Positions 7,870 to 18,112 of a DNA stretch of 64,000 nucleotides are shown here, piece by piece. Source of the stretch: an uncultured Sphingomonadales bacterium (GTDB lineage Bacteria > Pseudomonadota > Alphaproteobacteria > Sphingomonadales > Sphingomonadaceae); NCBI GenBank assembly GCA_903839675.1, contig CAIMDB010000034.1, positions 99,830 to 163,829 of the forward strand. Reading direction: 5' to 3'. Each line of letters starts with the position of its first letter. The first letter of the stretch is position 1. A program made the position numbers and the translations under genes. The notes below the pieces were generated by a model. The model did not search any database. It worked only from the letters and a program-made list of their open reading frames with translations, and had not been told where the DNA came from.

Positions 7870-9762
7870 CTAGCCAAACAGGCGTTTCACCGACTTTTCA
7901 AGCATGACTAACTGCCACAAAAGTCGGCCATTGTCGGCCAGCCCGGCCTTATGGTCACGTGCCGCCTTGGCGATGATGGCGGAATCGAACCAGCCGGTTT
8001 CTGCCAATGTAGAGCTGGTCGCCAGATCAGCCGCCTCTGTTGCCAGCGGGCCTTTGAACCAAGCCGAGATTGGCGTCACAAAGCCCATTTTCTGACGATA
8101 GAGAATGTCATCGGGCAGATGACCTTCCATCGTCTTTTTGAGGAGCCACTTCCCTTCCCCACCACTCAGACGGAGCGAGACCGGCAGACGCGCTGCGAAT
8201 TCGATGAGGTTGTAGTCGAGCAGCGGCTCCCGCGCCTCTAGGCTCACATTCATGCTGGTGCGATCCACCTTGGTGAGAATGTCTCCTGGCAGCCATATCT
8301 TCATGTCGGCATATTGCGCCCGATCCAGCGCCTCACGGGCTGGCGCATTGGCCATAGCGGTGACGTAGCGATCTTCCGCCCGATGCCCGGAAAGGCTCTG
8401 GCGAAATGCACCGCTAAACAGGCCGGAGCGCTGTTCCGGCAGGGTCACACCCACCGACCGTGCATAAGCCTCTCCCCCATTTCGGGCGAGCGACTGGAAG
8501 GTCGACTTTGCGCGGAGAAAGCGCGGTGCCCAATCCGCCTTGGGATAATGACGGCCAAGCGCGCCAAAGACGCCTTGGCGCAAACCGGCCGGGATGAGCC
8601 CGCGCATCCGCTCTTCGGCATGCTGGAACTTATGACGCCGGTATCCGGCAAAGGCTTCGTCTGCGCCGTCACCGGACAAAGCCACCGTCACTGTTTCCCG
8701 CGCCAGCTGGCAGACCCGCCAGGTCGGCAGGGCCGAGGCATCGGCAAAAGGTTCGTCAAAGGCGTCGGAGAGAATGTTGATCGCCGCGAAATCATCAGAC
8801 GCAACAGTCCGCTTGCGGTGATGGGTGCCGAACCGGGCCGCCACGCGGTCCGCAAACTGGGTTTCGTCCAGCGCCCCGACATCAAAGCCGATGGAGCAAG
8901 TCTCAACAGGTTTCGCGCTGATCTCCGCCATGAAGGCAACCACGGTTGAGCTATCGACACCGCCCGAAAGAAACGCACCCAACGGCACGTCCGCCACCAT
9001 GCGCGATGCGACGGCGTCATGAAGCAAGTGGCGCAGTTCTTCTTGCAACGACCCCATAGATGCATTGGTCCGCTCGCTGAAATCCACGTCCCACCAGATG
9101 GACGGCTGCGGCAGTGGTTTGCCGCGGGACAGCATCAGGAAGCTACCTGCGGGAAGCTTCTGCACACCGGCCACGATGCAGGCATCATCGGGGACATAGC
9201 CAAACGCCATATAGTCCTCGACCGCACGGACATCGGGCTCCCGCCGGACTGCGGGATTGGCGAGTAGGCCTTTGAGTTCGGATGAAAACGCGACACTGCC
9301 ATCTGCCAACATCATATAGTGAAGCGGCTTCACGCCAAAGCGGTCACGGGCGAGGAACAACTGCTGCGTGCGTGCGTCATGGATCGCAAAGGCGAACATC
9401 CCGTTCAGCCGGGGCAAAACCTGCGGACCCCATTGCCGATAGCCGTGGAGGATGACCTCTGTGTCGCCCGATGTCGTGAAGATATGGCCGAGACGCTTCA
9501 GCTCTTCACGCAATTCCTGAAAATTGTAGATCTCGCCATTGAAGATGATCGAAAGCTGCCCGTCTGCCCCGTGCATCGGCTGTGGACTGCCCGCGACGTC
9601 GATGATCGAAAGGCGCCGATGCCCCAAGCCGACCCCCGGCGCTGTCCAGACACCCGAGCCATCCGGGCCACGATGTGCCTGTGCATCCGCCATTGCCCGC
9701 ACACGCGCTTCGGCAACCGGCTTTGCCGTCTCCAGATGAAAAAGGCCTGCGATGCCGCACAT
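7870..9762 (-). CDS. Asparagine-synthase-like amidotransferase, exosortase A system type
   Basis: The 630-aa protein starts MCGIAGLFHLE with the class II glutaminase nucleophile Cys-2, and carries RLSIIDVAG and NGEIYNF. The synthetase half has the PP-loop SGGVDSS at about residue 265. Its place as last gene of the XrtA locus fits the PEP-CTERM-associated amidotransferase family (TIGR03108), which probably amidates a sugar acid or other glycan precursor rather than making free asparagine. That substrate is inference. It starts 3 bp after the xrtA stop. Confidence 0.9.
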   Translation of the reverse strand: MCGIAGLFHLETAKPVAEARVRAMADAQAHRGPDGSGVWTAPGVGLGHRRLSIIDVAGSPQPMHGADGQLSIIFNGEIYNFQELREELKRLGHIFTTSGDTEVILHGYRQWGPQVLPRLNGMFAFAIHDARTQQLFLARDRFGVKPLHYMMLADGSVAFSSELKGLLANPAVRREPDVRAVEDYMAFGYVPDDACIVAGVQKLPAGSFLMLSRGKPLPQPSIWWDVDFSERTNASMGSLQEELRHLLHDAVASRMVADVPLGAFLSGGVDSSTVVAFMAEISAKPVETCSIGFDVGALDETQFADRVAARFGTHHRKRTVASDDFAAINILSDAFDEPFADASALPTWRVCQLARETVTVALSGDGADEAFAGYRRHKFQHAEERMRGLIPAGLRQGVFGALGRHYPKADWAPRFLRAKSTFQSLARNGGEAYARSVGVTLPEQRSGLFSGAFRQSLSGHRAEDRYVTAMANAPAREALDRAQYADMKIWLPGDILTKVDRTSMNVSLEAREPLLDYNLIEFAARLPVSLRLSGGEGKWLLKKTMEGHLPDDILYRQKMGFVTPISAWFKGPLATEAADLATSSTLAETGWFDSAIIAKAARDHKAGLADNGRLLWQLVMLEKSVKRLFG

Positions 9763-9765
9763 GGT

Positions 9766-11313
9766 TTATCGGCGCGCTTCTGCGATAGCGCGCGCCGCCA
9801 CCTTGTCAGGGCTGCTAAGGCTCTTTGCAAAGGCGCGCACGGTCGCCTCTGCCGGGAGACCTTCCCGGTCCTGCGCCGACACGATGACAGCTGCCACAGC
9901 CTGATCACGACCGACAAGGCGTGACACCATGGTGTCGAGCTTCACCCGAACCGGCGAGCCCGTCACACGTCCGCCCGCCACAAACCATGTCGCAGCCAAG
10001 CGGCGGACGGCACCGGGCGCGGTTACATATTCGGTTCGAGCAGTGTCAATCATCGGACCTGCCGAGGACCAGACCCAGCGGTCGGCGTCAAGCCCTGCCG
10101 CGCCTTGGCCGTAACCAATGATCTCCCGTCCTTCTGCCTGCGAAGCGTAAAGAACGATGGCGAGATCGACGATATGCCCTTTGCCGTCAGCATAATGCCC
10201 GATGACGAGATGATCTGCGCCCGCATATCGTGGCGCCCAAGGCACAATGCCCTTTGGCTGCACAGGCGACCACCCCGGAACATCCGGCAACCCGATGGGC
10301 GACGGCATCGGCACCCGACCAATCGCCGCACTTGCATGTGACCAGCCAACAGGTGCGAGCGCGATCAGGATGGCTGGAAGAATGATCTGTGAAGATTTAC
10401 TGGCCGGTCGACCGTCACAGGCAACAGTCTTTGTGAGCCAAGGGTCGGTAAGCTTGCGGTCAAAAAAGGGCCAAGCCATTGCCATGACCAGCGCCATGAC
10501 CATGGCGAAAAAGAACCAGCCGTAAAAAACATGGTCAAAGCTGGATGCCGTATCGGCGGTCGTCAGATAACCCACATACATCGTCGCAAAAGCGCGCACG
10601 CCATTGGCAAGGATTGGAATGACGATGCACGCAGCCATGAAGGCAATGCGGCGCGACCATGCCCGGAAGCACATGTTTGCGACCAGCGCCCCATAAGCCA
10701 CCATCGCGACCAGAAACTTCACACCGGCGCAGGCTTCAGCCACTTTGTAATAGCCATTAGGGGTGGTGATGAAGATACCTTCGATATGCGCCGGGATGCC
10801 GACCATATCGAGCATCGCCATCGACATTTTCGCCGTCAACGTTTGAAGGACCGGAAGCAGCTCTTCTCCGATCGGCACACAAAACAGCAAATAGGCGACT
10901 GGAAACAAAAGCGCGCGGGACAGCGTCAATCCTAGGAACAGCGGCACGAGCGATTGCAGCATCAGCACCAAAGCCGTCTGACGTGCGACGGCGACCTCAC
11001 CCGCATCCCCCAAAAGCCAGAGAGCAGCCCCCGCGCCCATCAAAAAAAGGCCAGAAAAGGACGGCTGCGGCGTCACATGGACAATCTCGTCCCGCCGCTG
11101 CCAGGCAAGCCAGCCACTCAGGAAGGGAACCAGTGCACAGTGATTATAGGTCGACGCCGTCAGCCAGATCGTCACCATGTCGCGCAGGTCAGAAGCGAAC
11201 AAGAGACACAAGCCCAGCGCCGCAACAGCCATCTGAGACAATAGGAGGCGCCACGCTGACCCGATGCCGCTTGAGCGATCACCTAACGCTGCGTTGACCG
11301 TCGCCCGGCTCAC
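9766..11313 (-). CDS. xrtA: Exosortase A fused to an EpsI domain
   Basis: The N-terminal half is a polytopic membrane protein with the exosortase catalytic triad: Cys in EACAGVKFLVAM, Arg in NGVRAFATMY and His in FDHVFYGWFFF. The C-terminal 200 residues (from about 310) form a periplasmic EpsI-type domain, a common fusion. Exosortases are thought to cleave PEP-CTERM tails at the inner membrane. The start is a GTG overlapping the glycosyltransferase stop (GTGA). No PEP-CTERM substrate gene is visible in this window. Confidence 0.94.
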   Translation of the reverse strand: MSRATVNAALGDRSSGIGSAWRLLLSQMAVAALGLCLLFASDLRDMVTIWLTASTYNHCALVPFLSGWLAWQRRDEIVHVTPQPSFSGLFLMGAGAALWLLGDAGEVAVARQTALVLMLQSLVPLFLGLTLSRALLFPVAYLLFCVPIGEELLPVLQTLTAKMSMAMLDMVGIPAHIEGIFITTPNGYYKVAEACAGVKFLVAMVAYGALVANMCFRAWSRRIAFMAACIVIPILANGVRAFATMYVGYLTTADTASSFDHVFYGWFFFAMVMALVMAMAWPFFDRKLTDPWLTKTVACDGRPASKSSQIILPAILIALAPVGWSHASAAIGRVPMPSPIGLPDVPGWSPVQPKGIVPWAPRYAGADHLVIGHYADGKGHIVDLAIVLYASQAEGREIIGYGQGAAGLDADRWVWSSAGPMIDTARTEYVTAPGAVRRLAATWFVAGGRVTGSPVRVKLDTMVSRLVGRDQAVAAVIVSAQDREGLPAEATVRAFAKSLSSPDKVAARAIAEARR

Positions 11314-12524
11314 GCAGCTACCCGTTCGTTGGACGGGAAGACAAACGCGGCAAGCGGAGCCATCTTGGCATCCCAGCTATACCGCGCCTCCATGGCGGCT
11401 CGGGCCGCCAGTTCCATCCGCTCCCGTCTGACAGGATCATGCAAGAGCGAGATGATCGCATCTGCCTGCGCAGCCGCACTCCCGGCGATCAGAATCTCTT
11501 TGCCATTGCAGGCATCAATGCCCTCCGCGGCTTCCGGGGAAGCGACGACCGCCTTACCCGACGCCATGGCTTCCAGAACCTTGTTCTGAATGCCCCGTGC
11601 AATCCGCAAAGGCGCGACCACGACACGCGCCGATGCAAGCCAAGGCCGGGTGTCGGGCACCTCGCCTGTCACAATGACACCGGGCAATTCGGCAAGCTGG
11701 CGCACATCCTCTGTCGGCGCACGACCGACAATCGCGAACCGGGCGTCAGCCTGCCGGTCGCGCACAATCGGCAAAACCTCACGCGCAAAGAAGGACGCCG
11801 CACCCACATTGGGGGGATAGTCCATCTGCCCCGTAAACACGATCAGCGGCGTGTCTCGGTCGATATTGTCGCAAAGACCATGACCCGGCGAGAACCGATC
11901 AAGATCCACCCCGTTTTCCAGGACCCCGAGCGGGACGTTGCCGTTCCCCGCCACACGGCGGAACATCTGCTCTTCGGTCTTGCTGACAAACAAATTGATA
12001 TCCGCGCGCTTGGCGACCTGCAATTCAAACGCCCGCAATCGACGCGCCTCAAAGCGGTTGGCGAGACCGGCCACGCCAACGGCCATACGACCATAGGACG
12101 CAAACTTTTCTGAATCGACATCGGTGAAGTCCATGACGAACCGGATCGACGACGGCAAATCGCCCACATACTGCCCCATCTGCCCTGAAAAGGCGTAGAC
12201 GGTCGCGATGTCATGTTCGTTCAGCACGAGGTCGACTGCCGCCTGGAACGTGGGTGAACTGAACATTTCAACCGATGCCGGGCGACCGGACAGCAGCGCT
12301 GCCGCCATTGCAGTTGTCTTGCCCTTTTGATCCCGGATCAGGTGGGCCGAAGCACAAACCTGGTCCAACGCCTGTTGCGTCTCAGGATCACTGTCTGCGA
12401 AGGACACGAGATGAACCGGCGCAAGCTTGGCCAGTGCCTTCAGGATGTTCCAGCTGCGGATGCTATCCCCGCGATTGGGCGGGAAAGGCTGTCTGTGTGC
12501 CAGAAACAGAATGCCGCCATTCAT
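11310..12524 (-). CDS. Glycosyltransferase, PEP-CTERM/XrtA-associated (TIGR03087 type)
   Basis: The protein begins MNGGILFLAHRQPFPPNRGD, a hallmark N-terminus of this GT-B family, and I chose that Met because its ATG overlaps the upstream stop (ATGA). The C-terminal donor domain contains a GVLENGVDLDRF block and an APLRIARGIQNKVLEAMASG block, the usual GT4-type nucleotide-sugar site. It should transfer a sugar in exopolysaccharide synthesis at the cytoplasmic face. Length about 404 aa. Confidence 0.9.
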   Translation of the reverse strand: MNGGILFLAHRQPFPPNRGDSIRSWNILKALAKLAPVHLVSFADSDPETQQALDQVCASAHLIRDQKGKTTAMAAALLSGRPASVEMFSSPTFQAAVDLVLNEHDIATVYAFSGQMGQYVGDLPSSIRFVMDFTDVDSEKFASYGRMAVGVAGLANRFEARRLRAFELQVAKRADINLFVSKTEEQMFRRVAGNGNVPLGVLENGVDLDRFSPGHGLCDNIDRDTPLIVFTGQMDYPPNVGAASFFAREVLPIVRDRQADARFAIVGRAPTEDVRQLAELPGVIVTGEVPDTRPWLASARVVVAPLRIARGIQNKVLEAMASGKAVVASPEAAEGIDACNGKEILIAGSAAAQADAIISLLHDPVRRERMELAARAAMEARYSWDAKMAPLAAFVFPSNERVAA

Positions 12525-13582
12525 CCCAGCCCCCGCGATATCCATGGACCGATCATGTTCGCGATGGGAAGCGGAAGCTTCTGCCACAAGGCAATCTGCA
12601 TCCGATATTTGGGGCTGAGCGGATTGATATCGCGGATCTCGCCGCCGTCCAGCGCGCGCTTGGCGTAGTGCAACTCAATCGGCTCGAACCCGAAATTCTT
12701 CTTGAACGAGGCAGGACCAGTCCCGGCTTTGGACCGACCAAAATCAAAGCTGTGGCAGCCCTTCTTTGCCCGCGCATGAAGCATCAGGGCGTAATACATC
12801 ATCTCGTTCGCCCGCCAGTTCCGCGCATCGGCAACGCCGCCACCCCAGTAAGGCATGACCACGCCCTGATGGTAGAGCGAGAGAACAGACGACAGCGCCC
12901 TTCCCTCATGACTGACGGTGAGAATGTCCGCATCTTCGCCAAAGGCGGTGAGAACCTCTTTGAACAGGCTGCGCGGGAAAACGGGCGTACCCAGATTGCG
13001 GACACTCTCGGAATAGGCCTGATAATGGCCTTCGATCAGAGCCGCGCTCTTGCCCACACTAACCTCGAGTTCAAGGCCCAAGGCACGACGTACCTCAGCG
13101 CGCTGCTTGCGCGGAATGGCGAGCAACTGGGCTTCGTCATCGGCCTTCAGCTCTGTCCGAAAACCAAGATAGGTCTCCGTATCAATATTCCAGCCGGAGA
13201 CAGGCAGCGATCCACCACGCAGTTCGATGGTCTGGCACCCGAGGCGCTTTGCCAACTGCAGCGCCTCTTCGGCCAAGACCGGCGCCTCACCCAGAATCCC
13301 CCCGCCAACGGCAAAGCCCGAGGAGACCAGTGCATTGCCAAAGAGCGGCGAACGGATCTCATGCAGCGGCAGGACGGCGATCAGGTCACCGCCGCGCTCT
13401 GCCAAAAGATAGTGCGATTTCGCACCGCAACCGCGTTCAATGGCAATGCTCCACGCCGGACGGTGGAAGGGCGTCGAGCCAGGGTGGTTCGCAACGAAAC
13501 TTTCAATGCGGGCCACCTCGGCCACATCAGCAAGAATGGCGAGACGGGTGATGATCGGTGCGAAGGTTACAGGCGCGTTCAT
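12521..13582 (-). CDS. FemAB-like (GNAT fold) protein, PEP-CTERM/XrtA-associated
   Basis: The 353-aa protein fits the FemAB-related family found at exosortase loci (TIGR03019). Visible pieces are FVANHPGSTPFHRPAW near residue 30, YWGGGVADARNWRANEMMYY and CHSFDFGRSKAGTGPASFKKNFGFEP near residue 300, the typical end of FemAB/BioF2 domains. It probably adds an amino acid or acyl group to a glycan or lipid precursor. It has 4-bp overlaps with both neighbours. Confidence 0.88.
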   Translation of the reverse strand: MNAPVTFAPIITRLAILADVAEVARIESFVANHPGSTPFHRPAWSIAIERGCGAKSHYLLAERGGDLIAVLPLHEIRSPLFGNALVSSGFAVGGGILGEAPVLAEEALQLAKRLGCQTIELRGGSLPVSGWNIDTETYLGFRTELKADDEAQLLAIPRKQRAEVRRALGLELEVSVGKSAALIEGHYQAYSESVRNLGTPVFPRSLFKEVLTAFGEDADILTVSHEGRALSSVLSLYHQGVVMPYWGGGVADARNWRANEMMYYALMLHARAKKGCHSFDFGRSKAGTGPASFKKNFGFEPIELHYAKRALDGGEIRDINPLSPKYRMQIALWQKLPLPIANMIGPWISRGLG

Positions 13583-14424
13583 GGCAGGCGTCCGCGTTCT
13601 GCCGCGACAACCTCATCCACCCGTCCCCAGCCAAAGTCCCGCGTCACCCGGCGCAGCTTGCCTGCCATCTTCGACAAGTTGGTGTAGTGCCGCAGGCGGG
13701 ATTTCAAAGGCGCATTCGCCATGAAAGGCTGGCCGGGGTCCATATCCCATGGATGGAAATAGAAGACGGCGGGCCGCCCCTCCCCGTTCACGCGGGCAAT
13801 TGTCGCGCGGGATACCGGGTAAGGCAACAACCGGAAGAACCCGCCACCACCGGCCGCAAAGTTCCGTCCACCCACCTGCACCGTCGATACCGGCAGTTCG
13901 AGCAGGTCCGCATCTGCCAGCGGCTTCCACAGGAAGCGTGGCGACTGCGGCCAGCCATAATGATCATGGGCCAGAGGCGCGACGCTCGACGAGTAGAGAT
14001 AGCCCGCTTCCGACAGGAGCCCATGGGCCCATGGCGTGCGCTGATCGATGGAGAAATTGGGCGCGCGATATCCTGAAACAGCAGCGCCGCCTGCATCCTC
14101 CAATTGCGCCTTTGATGTCGCAATGTCTTTGGCGAATTCATCTGGCGACATCTGGAACACGCGCTTATGGTCGCATCCGTGGCTCGCCACTTCATGCCCC
14201 TGCTCGGCGATCCGGCGGATCAGGGCGGGAAAGCGCTCAGCGACCCAACCCAGCGTGAAGAACGTCGCCTTTACGTCTGAATCGGCAAAGAGCTGAAGAA
14301 CGGCGTCGGTGTTGGCCTCAACCCGCACAGGATATTCCGGCCAGTCTTCCTTACGGATGACGGTTTCAAAGGCTCCGACCTGGAACCAGTCCTCCACATC
14401 GACAGACAAAGCATTTCGGATCAT
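13579..14424 (-). CDS. Polysaccharide deacetylase, XrtA-associated
   Basis: The 281-aa protein opens ALSVDVEDWFQ, which supplies the catalytic and metal-binding Asp residues (NodB motif 1, variant DVED). The second motif is HEVASHGCDHKRV (metal His residues) and the third GYRAPNFS. This layout matches the PEP-CTERM-locus deacetylase subfamily (TIGR03006). It should N-deacetylate the exopolysaccharide. It has no signal peptide, so action may be cytoplasmic or on a lipid-linked precursor. ATGA overlap with the FemAB gene. Confidence 0.92.
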   Translation of the reverse strand: MIRNALSVDVEDWFQVGAFETVIRKEDWPEYPVRVEANTDAVLQLFADSDVKATFFTLGWVAERFPALIRRIAEQGHEVASHGCDHKRVFQMSPDEFAKDIATSKAQLEDAGGAAVSGYRAPNFSIDQRTPWAHGLLSEAGYLYSSSVAPLAHDHYGWPQSPRFLWKPLADADLLELPVSTVQVGGRNFAAGGGGFFRLLPYPVSRATIARVNGEGRPAVFYFHPWDMDPGQPFMANAPLKSRLRHYTNLSKMAGKLRRVTRDFGWGRVDEVVAAERGRLP

Positions 14425-14436
14425 CGCACACCTTGG

Positions 14437-15495
14437 TCAGACGGCAGCGACGGGGACACGACGTCCCACATTTTCGCGTTCGACCCAATCGATCAGCAGG
14501 TTGAGCACACGGCGAAGTGTGGCCTCCTGCTCAGCGACCTGGGCTTCAAGCATCGTGATACGTGCCACGATATCGAGCGCGACATCATCTGTAATCAGGG
14601 CCGAAGCCGTGCCCGATGATGTGTCGGGTAAAAGTGCATCCGCAACAGGGCGGCCCGCTTCTTCCTCGCGGGAGAGGTCTGCAATGACCGAGACCATCAG
14701 GCTGTCTGAGACGACATCACTATCCTCAAGCGCTGCCATGAGCATCGCCCGCGTCATCATCTGATTGATACGCCGAGGGATACCGCCACTGCGTTCAAAG
14801 ACCTGTTCAACCGCCTCTTCAGAGATGCGGGGACGCCCCTGCCACCCAACATTGCGGAGCCGATGTTCAATATAGGGCTGAACTTCCTCGGCCTCCATCG
14901 GGCCAAGGTGATGCGTCGCGATAACCCGCTGCTTCAACTGCTCAAGCGGTGCGGAGGCAATTGTGTCTTTAAACTCGGGCTGACCCAGCAGAAGGAACTG
15001 CACCACCGGCTGGCTACCGGTTGAGAAGTTTGAGACCATGCGCAACTCTTCCAGCGCGCCGATCGTCATATTCTGCACTTCGTCGACGACGATCAGAACC
15101 CGCTTTCCGGCCCGTGCGCGGTCTTTCAACTGCGCCTCAATGACGGTCAGCACTTTTGCCCGATCAGAGCCACTGCAGTCTTCCCCCATCGCATGGGCGA
15201 CAAGCTTCAGCACATCGTCCCCGCGCACAAGCGTTGAGGCCAGTTGGATGGCCTCTACCCGGTTGGGATCGATCGTCTCTAGAAGATGCGACAATAGCGT
15301 CGTCTTCCCCGCGCCAATTTCGCCGGTGATGACAATGAAGCCCTCGCCCAGCGCAAGGCCATAGCCGAGATAGGCCATCGCCTTTCGGTGTGTCGCACTT
15401 TCGTACCAGAAGCTTGCATCCGGCGTGAGCTGGAAGGGCCGGCCCGTCAGGCCATAATGTTCGGTATCCATAGACACTGGACTTTCACTTCCCAT
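14437..15495 (-). CDS. XrtA-associated secretion ATPase (ExeA-like)
   Basis: The AAA ATPase has a Walker A loop near residue 44 (GEIGAGKTTL), a Walker B (VLIVVDEVQNM) and a sensor stretch (LLGQPEF), as in the ExeA-type ATPases at PEP-CTERM loci (TIGR03015). It starts MGSESPVSMDTEHYGL; the second Met is also possible and gives the family's usual YGL start. The C-terminus is a short coiled coil. The role in export or assembly of the polysaccharide is not established. Confidence 0.9.
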   Translation of the reverse strand: MGSESPVSMDTEHYGLTGRPFQLTPDASFWYESATHRKAMAYLGYGLALGEGFIVITGEIGAGKTTLLSHLLETIDPNRVEAIQLASTLVRGDDVLKLVAHAMGEDCSGSDRAKVLTVIEAQLKDRARAGKRVLIVVDEVQNMTIGALEELRMVSNFSTGSQPVVQFLLLGQPEFKDTIASAPLEQLKQRVIATHHLGPMEAEEVQPYIEHRLRNVGWQGRPRISEEAVEQVFERSGGIPRRINQMMTRAMLMAALEDSDVVSDSLMVSVIADLSREEEAGRPVADALLPDTSSGTASALITDDVALDIVARITMLEAQVAEQEATLRRVLNLLIDWVERENVGRRVPVAAV

Positions 15496-17108
15496 TAGAA
15501 TGAGTACCGCAGTCCGGCAAAGGCCGAGGCGACCAGATCACTGGTCACGCCCTCCACACGGGTCGAATAAAGACCGAGCGTGGCGTTCGCATCGAGTTTG
15601 CGGGTGAAGCGGTGCGTCAACGCGCCGGTGCCGCCCACAGAAGTGACGTTCCCCGCGCCGACGATACCCGGATCAAACAAGGTCACATAGACATCGCCGG
15701 TGAAGTCCGTCCGCGGCGACAGCGCGTAACCGACATTGCCCTGCGCATACCACATCTCGTCCTTCACACCGTTGGTGGAGAAGACCCCGGCCTGCGTCGG
15801 CGCGACAAATTTGCGTTGTGTGTAACCACCACCAAGGCCTGCGTTGAAACGACCACGCGTGGTTGACCACAAGAGCGCAAGGCCACGACTGCGATAGGCA
15901 GACGTATTGATCGCGCCCAGCGCATCATTCAGGCAGCCGCCCGATCCGGCCCCACCAAACACACAGCCATTCAAATTGTTGGCCAAGGCATTGCGCGGCA
16001 CCGTGAACGATGTCGGCAGGCGCGACAAATTGTCGCTCAGCTGCTGGCCAAAAGTTTGAAACTCATCATAAACGGCCAGCTGCAGCCCGCTGTTCTGCGT
16101 TGCCTGCCAGCTAAACGTCCCGAAATACGTCATCGAGCCATAACGGCGACCGGCACGTGCTTCGAGCGACGTGCGGCTGCTCGGCTGCCAGAGAACACCG
16201 GCATCCCAATAGAGCCCGTCAAATTCATAAGCGAGTTGACGGCCCGCAGCGGCATCCGTCACGAAACGACCATTGCCATCGACAACGGGTTCGCCGGTCG
16301 GATCCAGCAGGACAGGACGCTGACTGATCTGCACATCCTCATAGCCCACGCCACCGACAAGAGCGACGGTCCGGGTGATGGGGAATGTCACGTCACCACG
16401 GACATTCTTGCCTTCAAAACGTTGATCCAGTTGGCGCGCATCCTCGCGCTCATACGCGCCTGACACGGACCAGCCGAAGGGGAGAGTCCCCGGCTGCATA
16501 CCGACGCTTGCCGTGGCAAAGTGCGACACCGAGTCGTCAAACTGGTCGAGCTCCGGCTGTCCAACCGGCAGTATCAGCCCGTCATTAGTTTCAACCTTGG
16601 TATAGCCGACGCGATACGCAGCCGCGACATCAAGCGCGCCGATGGACGTTGCCAATGACGGACCGGCATAGACCGAATAGAGCTGAGACGTATTCGACAC
16701 ATTGCCGACGAGAAGAGGCGCTGCTTCCCCGCGAATGTCAGTGCGGACACGTGTCGCCAAGGCGCCGGCCTCGATGCTCAGCAACTCTGGCGCCACGTCC
16801 AGACGTGCACGGAGAATACCGGTATGCACCGTCTCATCCGCGACATCCTTCTGCCAAGCAAAGCGACGCTCATAGCGGTAATTCGCCTGCACTTCAGCCC
16901 GAGGGCCACTGATCGAGGCATCGACGCCCGCCGCGACCGTGCTGTATGTCAGCACGTCTCCGCCGTTCTTGAGGTCCGCTGTCGCGATCTGGCCGACTTC
17001 CAGATAGGGCGACACATCGGTCCGCGCCTGCGCCGGTGTTGCAAGAACAGACGTTGCGACCAGCGCGATCACCGACCCGTGCCGTGTCAGGGTGTTATAC
17101 TTGGCCAT
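15495..17108 (-). CDS. Outer membrane beta-barrel protein, PEP-CTERM system type (TIGR03016)
   Basis: The 537-aa protein has a signal peptide (VIALVATSVLATPAQA) and alternating amphipathic strands throughout, ending AGLRYSF with the terminal Phe expected of an outer-membrane barrel. It matches the size and place of the TIGR03016 family at exosortase loci and probably forms or assists the outer-membrane export route for the polysaccharide. It starts 2 bp after the tyrosine kinase stop. Confidence 0.85.
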   Translation of the reverse strand: MAKYNTLTRHGSVIALVATSVLATPAQARTDVSPYLEVGQIATADLKNGGDVLTYSTVAAGVDASISGPRAEVQANYRYERRFAWQKDVADETVHTGILRARLDVAPELLSIEAGALATRVRTDIRGEAAPLLVGNVSNTSQLYSVYAGPSLATSIGALDVAAAYRVGYTKVETNDGLILPVGQPELDQFDDSVSHFATASVGMQPGTLPFGWSVSGAYEREDARQLDQRFEGKNVRGDVTFPITRTVALVGGVGYEDVQISQRPVLLDPTGEPVVDGNGRFVTDAAAGRQLAYEFDGLYWDAGVLWQPSSRTSLEARAGRRYGSMTYFGTFSWQATQNSGLQLAVYDEFQTFGQQLSDNLSRLPTSFTVPRNALANNLNGCVFGGAGSGGCLNDALGAINTSAYRSRGLALLWSTTRGRFNAGLGGGYTQRKFVAPTQAGVFSTNGVKDEMWYAQGNVGYALSPRTDFTGDVYVTLFDPGIVGAGNVTSVGGTGALTHRFTRKLDANATLGLYSTRVEGVTSDLVASAFAGLRYSF

Positions 17109-17110
17109 AC

Positions 17111-18112
17111 TCAGCCTCCATACCCATAATAAGAACCATATTTCTGGCTGCTTCCCGGGAAGGTCATCCCGTTCAAAAGCAACTGTATCGGGGCCTGACC
17201 GGCGAGCAGTTTCACTGCTTCGGACAGGTCATTCTCGCTGGTGCGGTCCGCGCGGACGACCAGCAGAATTTGCCCAATGTGATGTGCCAGTGCGGATGCA
17301 GGCGATGCCGCAAGCGCCGGCGCGCAATCAAAGATGACGATCCGTGCTGGATTCTTCGCCAGTAGCGCCTCGACCAGCGCAAAGGCCTCGGTCGACGACA
17401 GCAGTTCGGTATCATTCGGCGATTGGTGACCTGCCGGGAGCACAGATAGCCCCGGGATATTCGTTGGAATGATCAGCGTTTCCGGATCAACATCCTGCAC
17501 GATGGCATCCAACAATCCGGCAGCACCTGTTACGCCCAGCGTTGAGAGAATCTCCGGCTTCGCCACGTCAGCGTCGACGAGCACAACCTCCACATTGCGT
17601 TCATTGACGAGCGACATGGCGAGATTGATCGAGCAGAAGGTTTTGCCCTCATTGGGATGCGCAGAACAAACTAGGATGGCGCGCCCGCGATCAACCGAAG
17701 GCGTCGAACGCCCGCCAAACGCATTGAGCAACAGCGGTCGCTTCACGATACGAAACTCTTCCGACAGGGCTGTCGGCGGATGACCCGGGACGATGAAGCC
17801 AAGATCTGCGAGACGTTGAAGATTGATCTCAGCCGAGCCCGCAGCTTGCGTCACACGAGTCTGCGCCTTGACTGGCGCTGGCGCTGGTTCCGGCACCGCT
17901 TGCGGCAGCACTTCAGGAAGGGCCTGTTCAACTGTGACGACTGAACCAGCGTCTACCCCTGCGACAACAGGTTCCGGGATCAACGGAACATCAAGCCGCT
18001 TGCGGGCGCGGGGCTCGCTGGAGGTGGACAGTCCATAGCGCGAAGACGCGCGCTCGATGAGCGAAGTCATATCGCGTGACGGCTTTTCGGGTTTCATATC
18101 AGGAATTCCCAT
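17111..18112 (-). CDS. Tyrosine autokinase, exosortase A system (TIGR03018 type)
   Basis: The 333-aa BY-kinase-like protein has a Walker A' (CSAHPNEGKTFCSINLA), a Walker A'/B region (VVLVDADVAKPE) and a Tyr-rich C-terminus (QKYGSYYGYGG) suited to autophosphorylation. The N-terminal 100 residues are Pro/Ala-rich. It pairs with the chain-length protein encoded just upstream, with which it shares one base (stop/start). The kinase probably cycles with chain length control of the exopolysaccharide. Confidence 0.92.
   Translation of the reverse strand: MGIPDMKPEKPSRDMTSLIERASSRYGLSTSSEPRARKRLDVPLIPEPVVAGVDAGSVVTVEQALPEVLPQAVPEPAPAPVKAQTRVTQAAGSAEINLQRLADLGFIVPGHPPTALSEEFRIVKRPLLLNAFGGRSTPSVDRGRAILVCSAHPNEGKTFCSINLAMSLVNERNVEVVLVDADVAKPEILSTLGVTGAAGLLDAIVQDVDPETLIIPTNIPGLSVLPAGHQSPNDTELLSSTEAFALVEALLAKNPARIVIFDCAPALAASPASALAHHIGQILLVVRADRTSENDLSEAVKLLAGQAPIQLLLNGMTFPGSSQKYGSYYGYGG

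Noticed and set aside
12275-13687. 470-aa plus-strand ORF opposite the glycosyltransferase and FemAB genes
   Set aside because: It covers parts of three minus-strand genes with convincing motifs and has no motif of its own.
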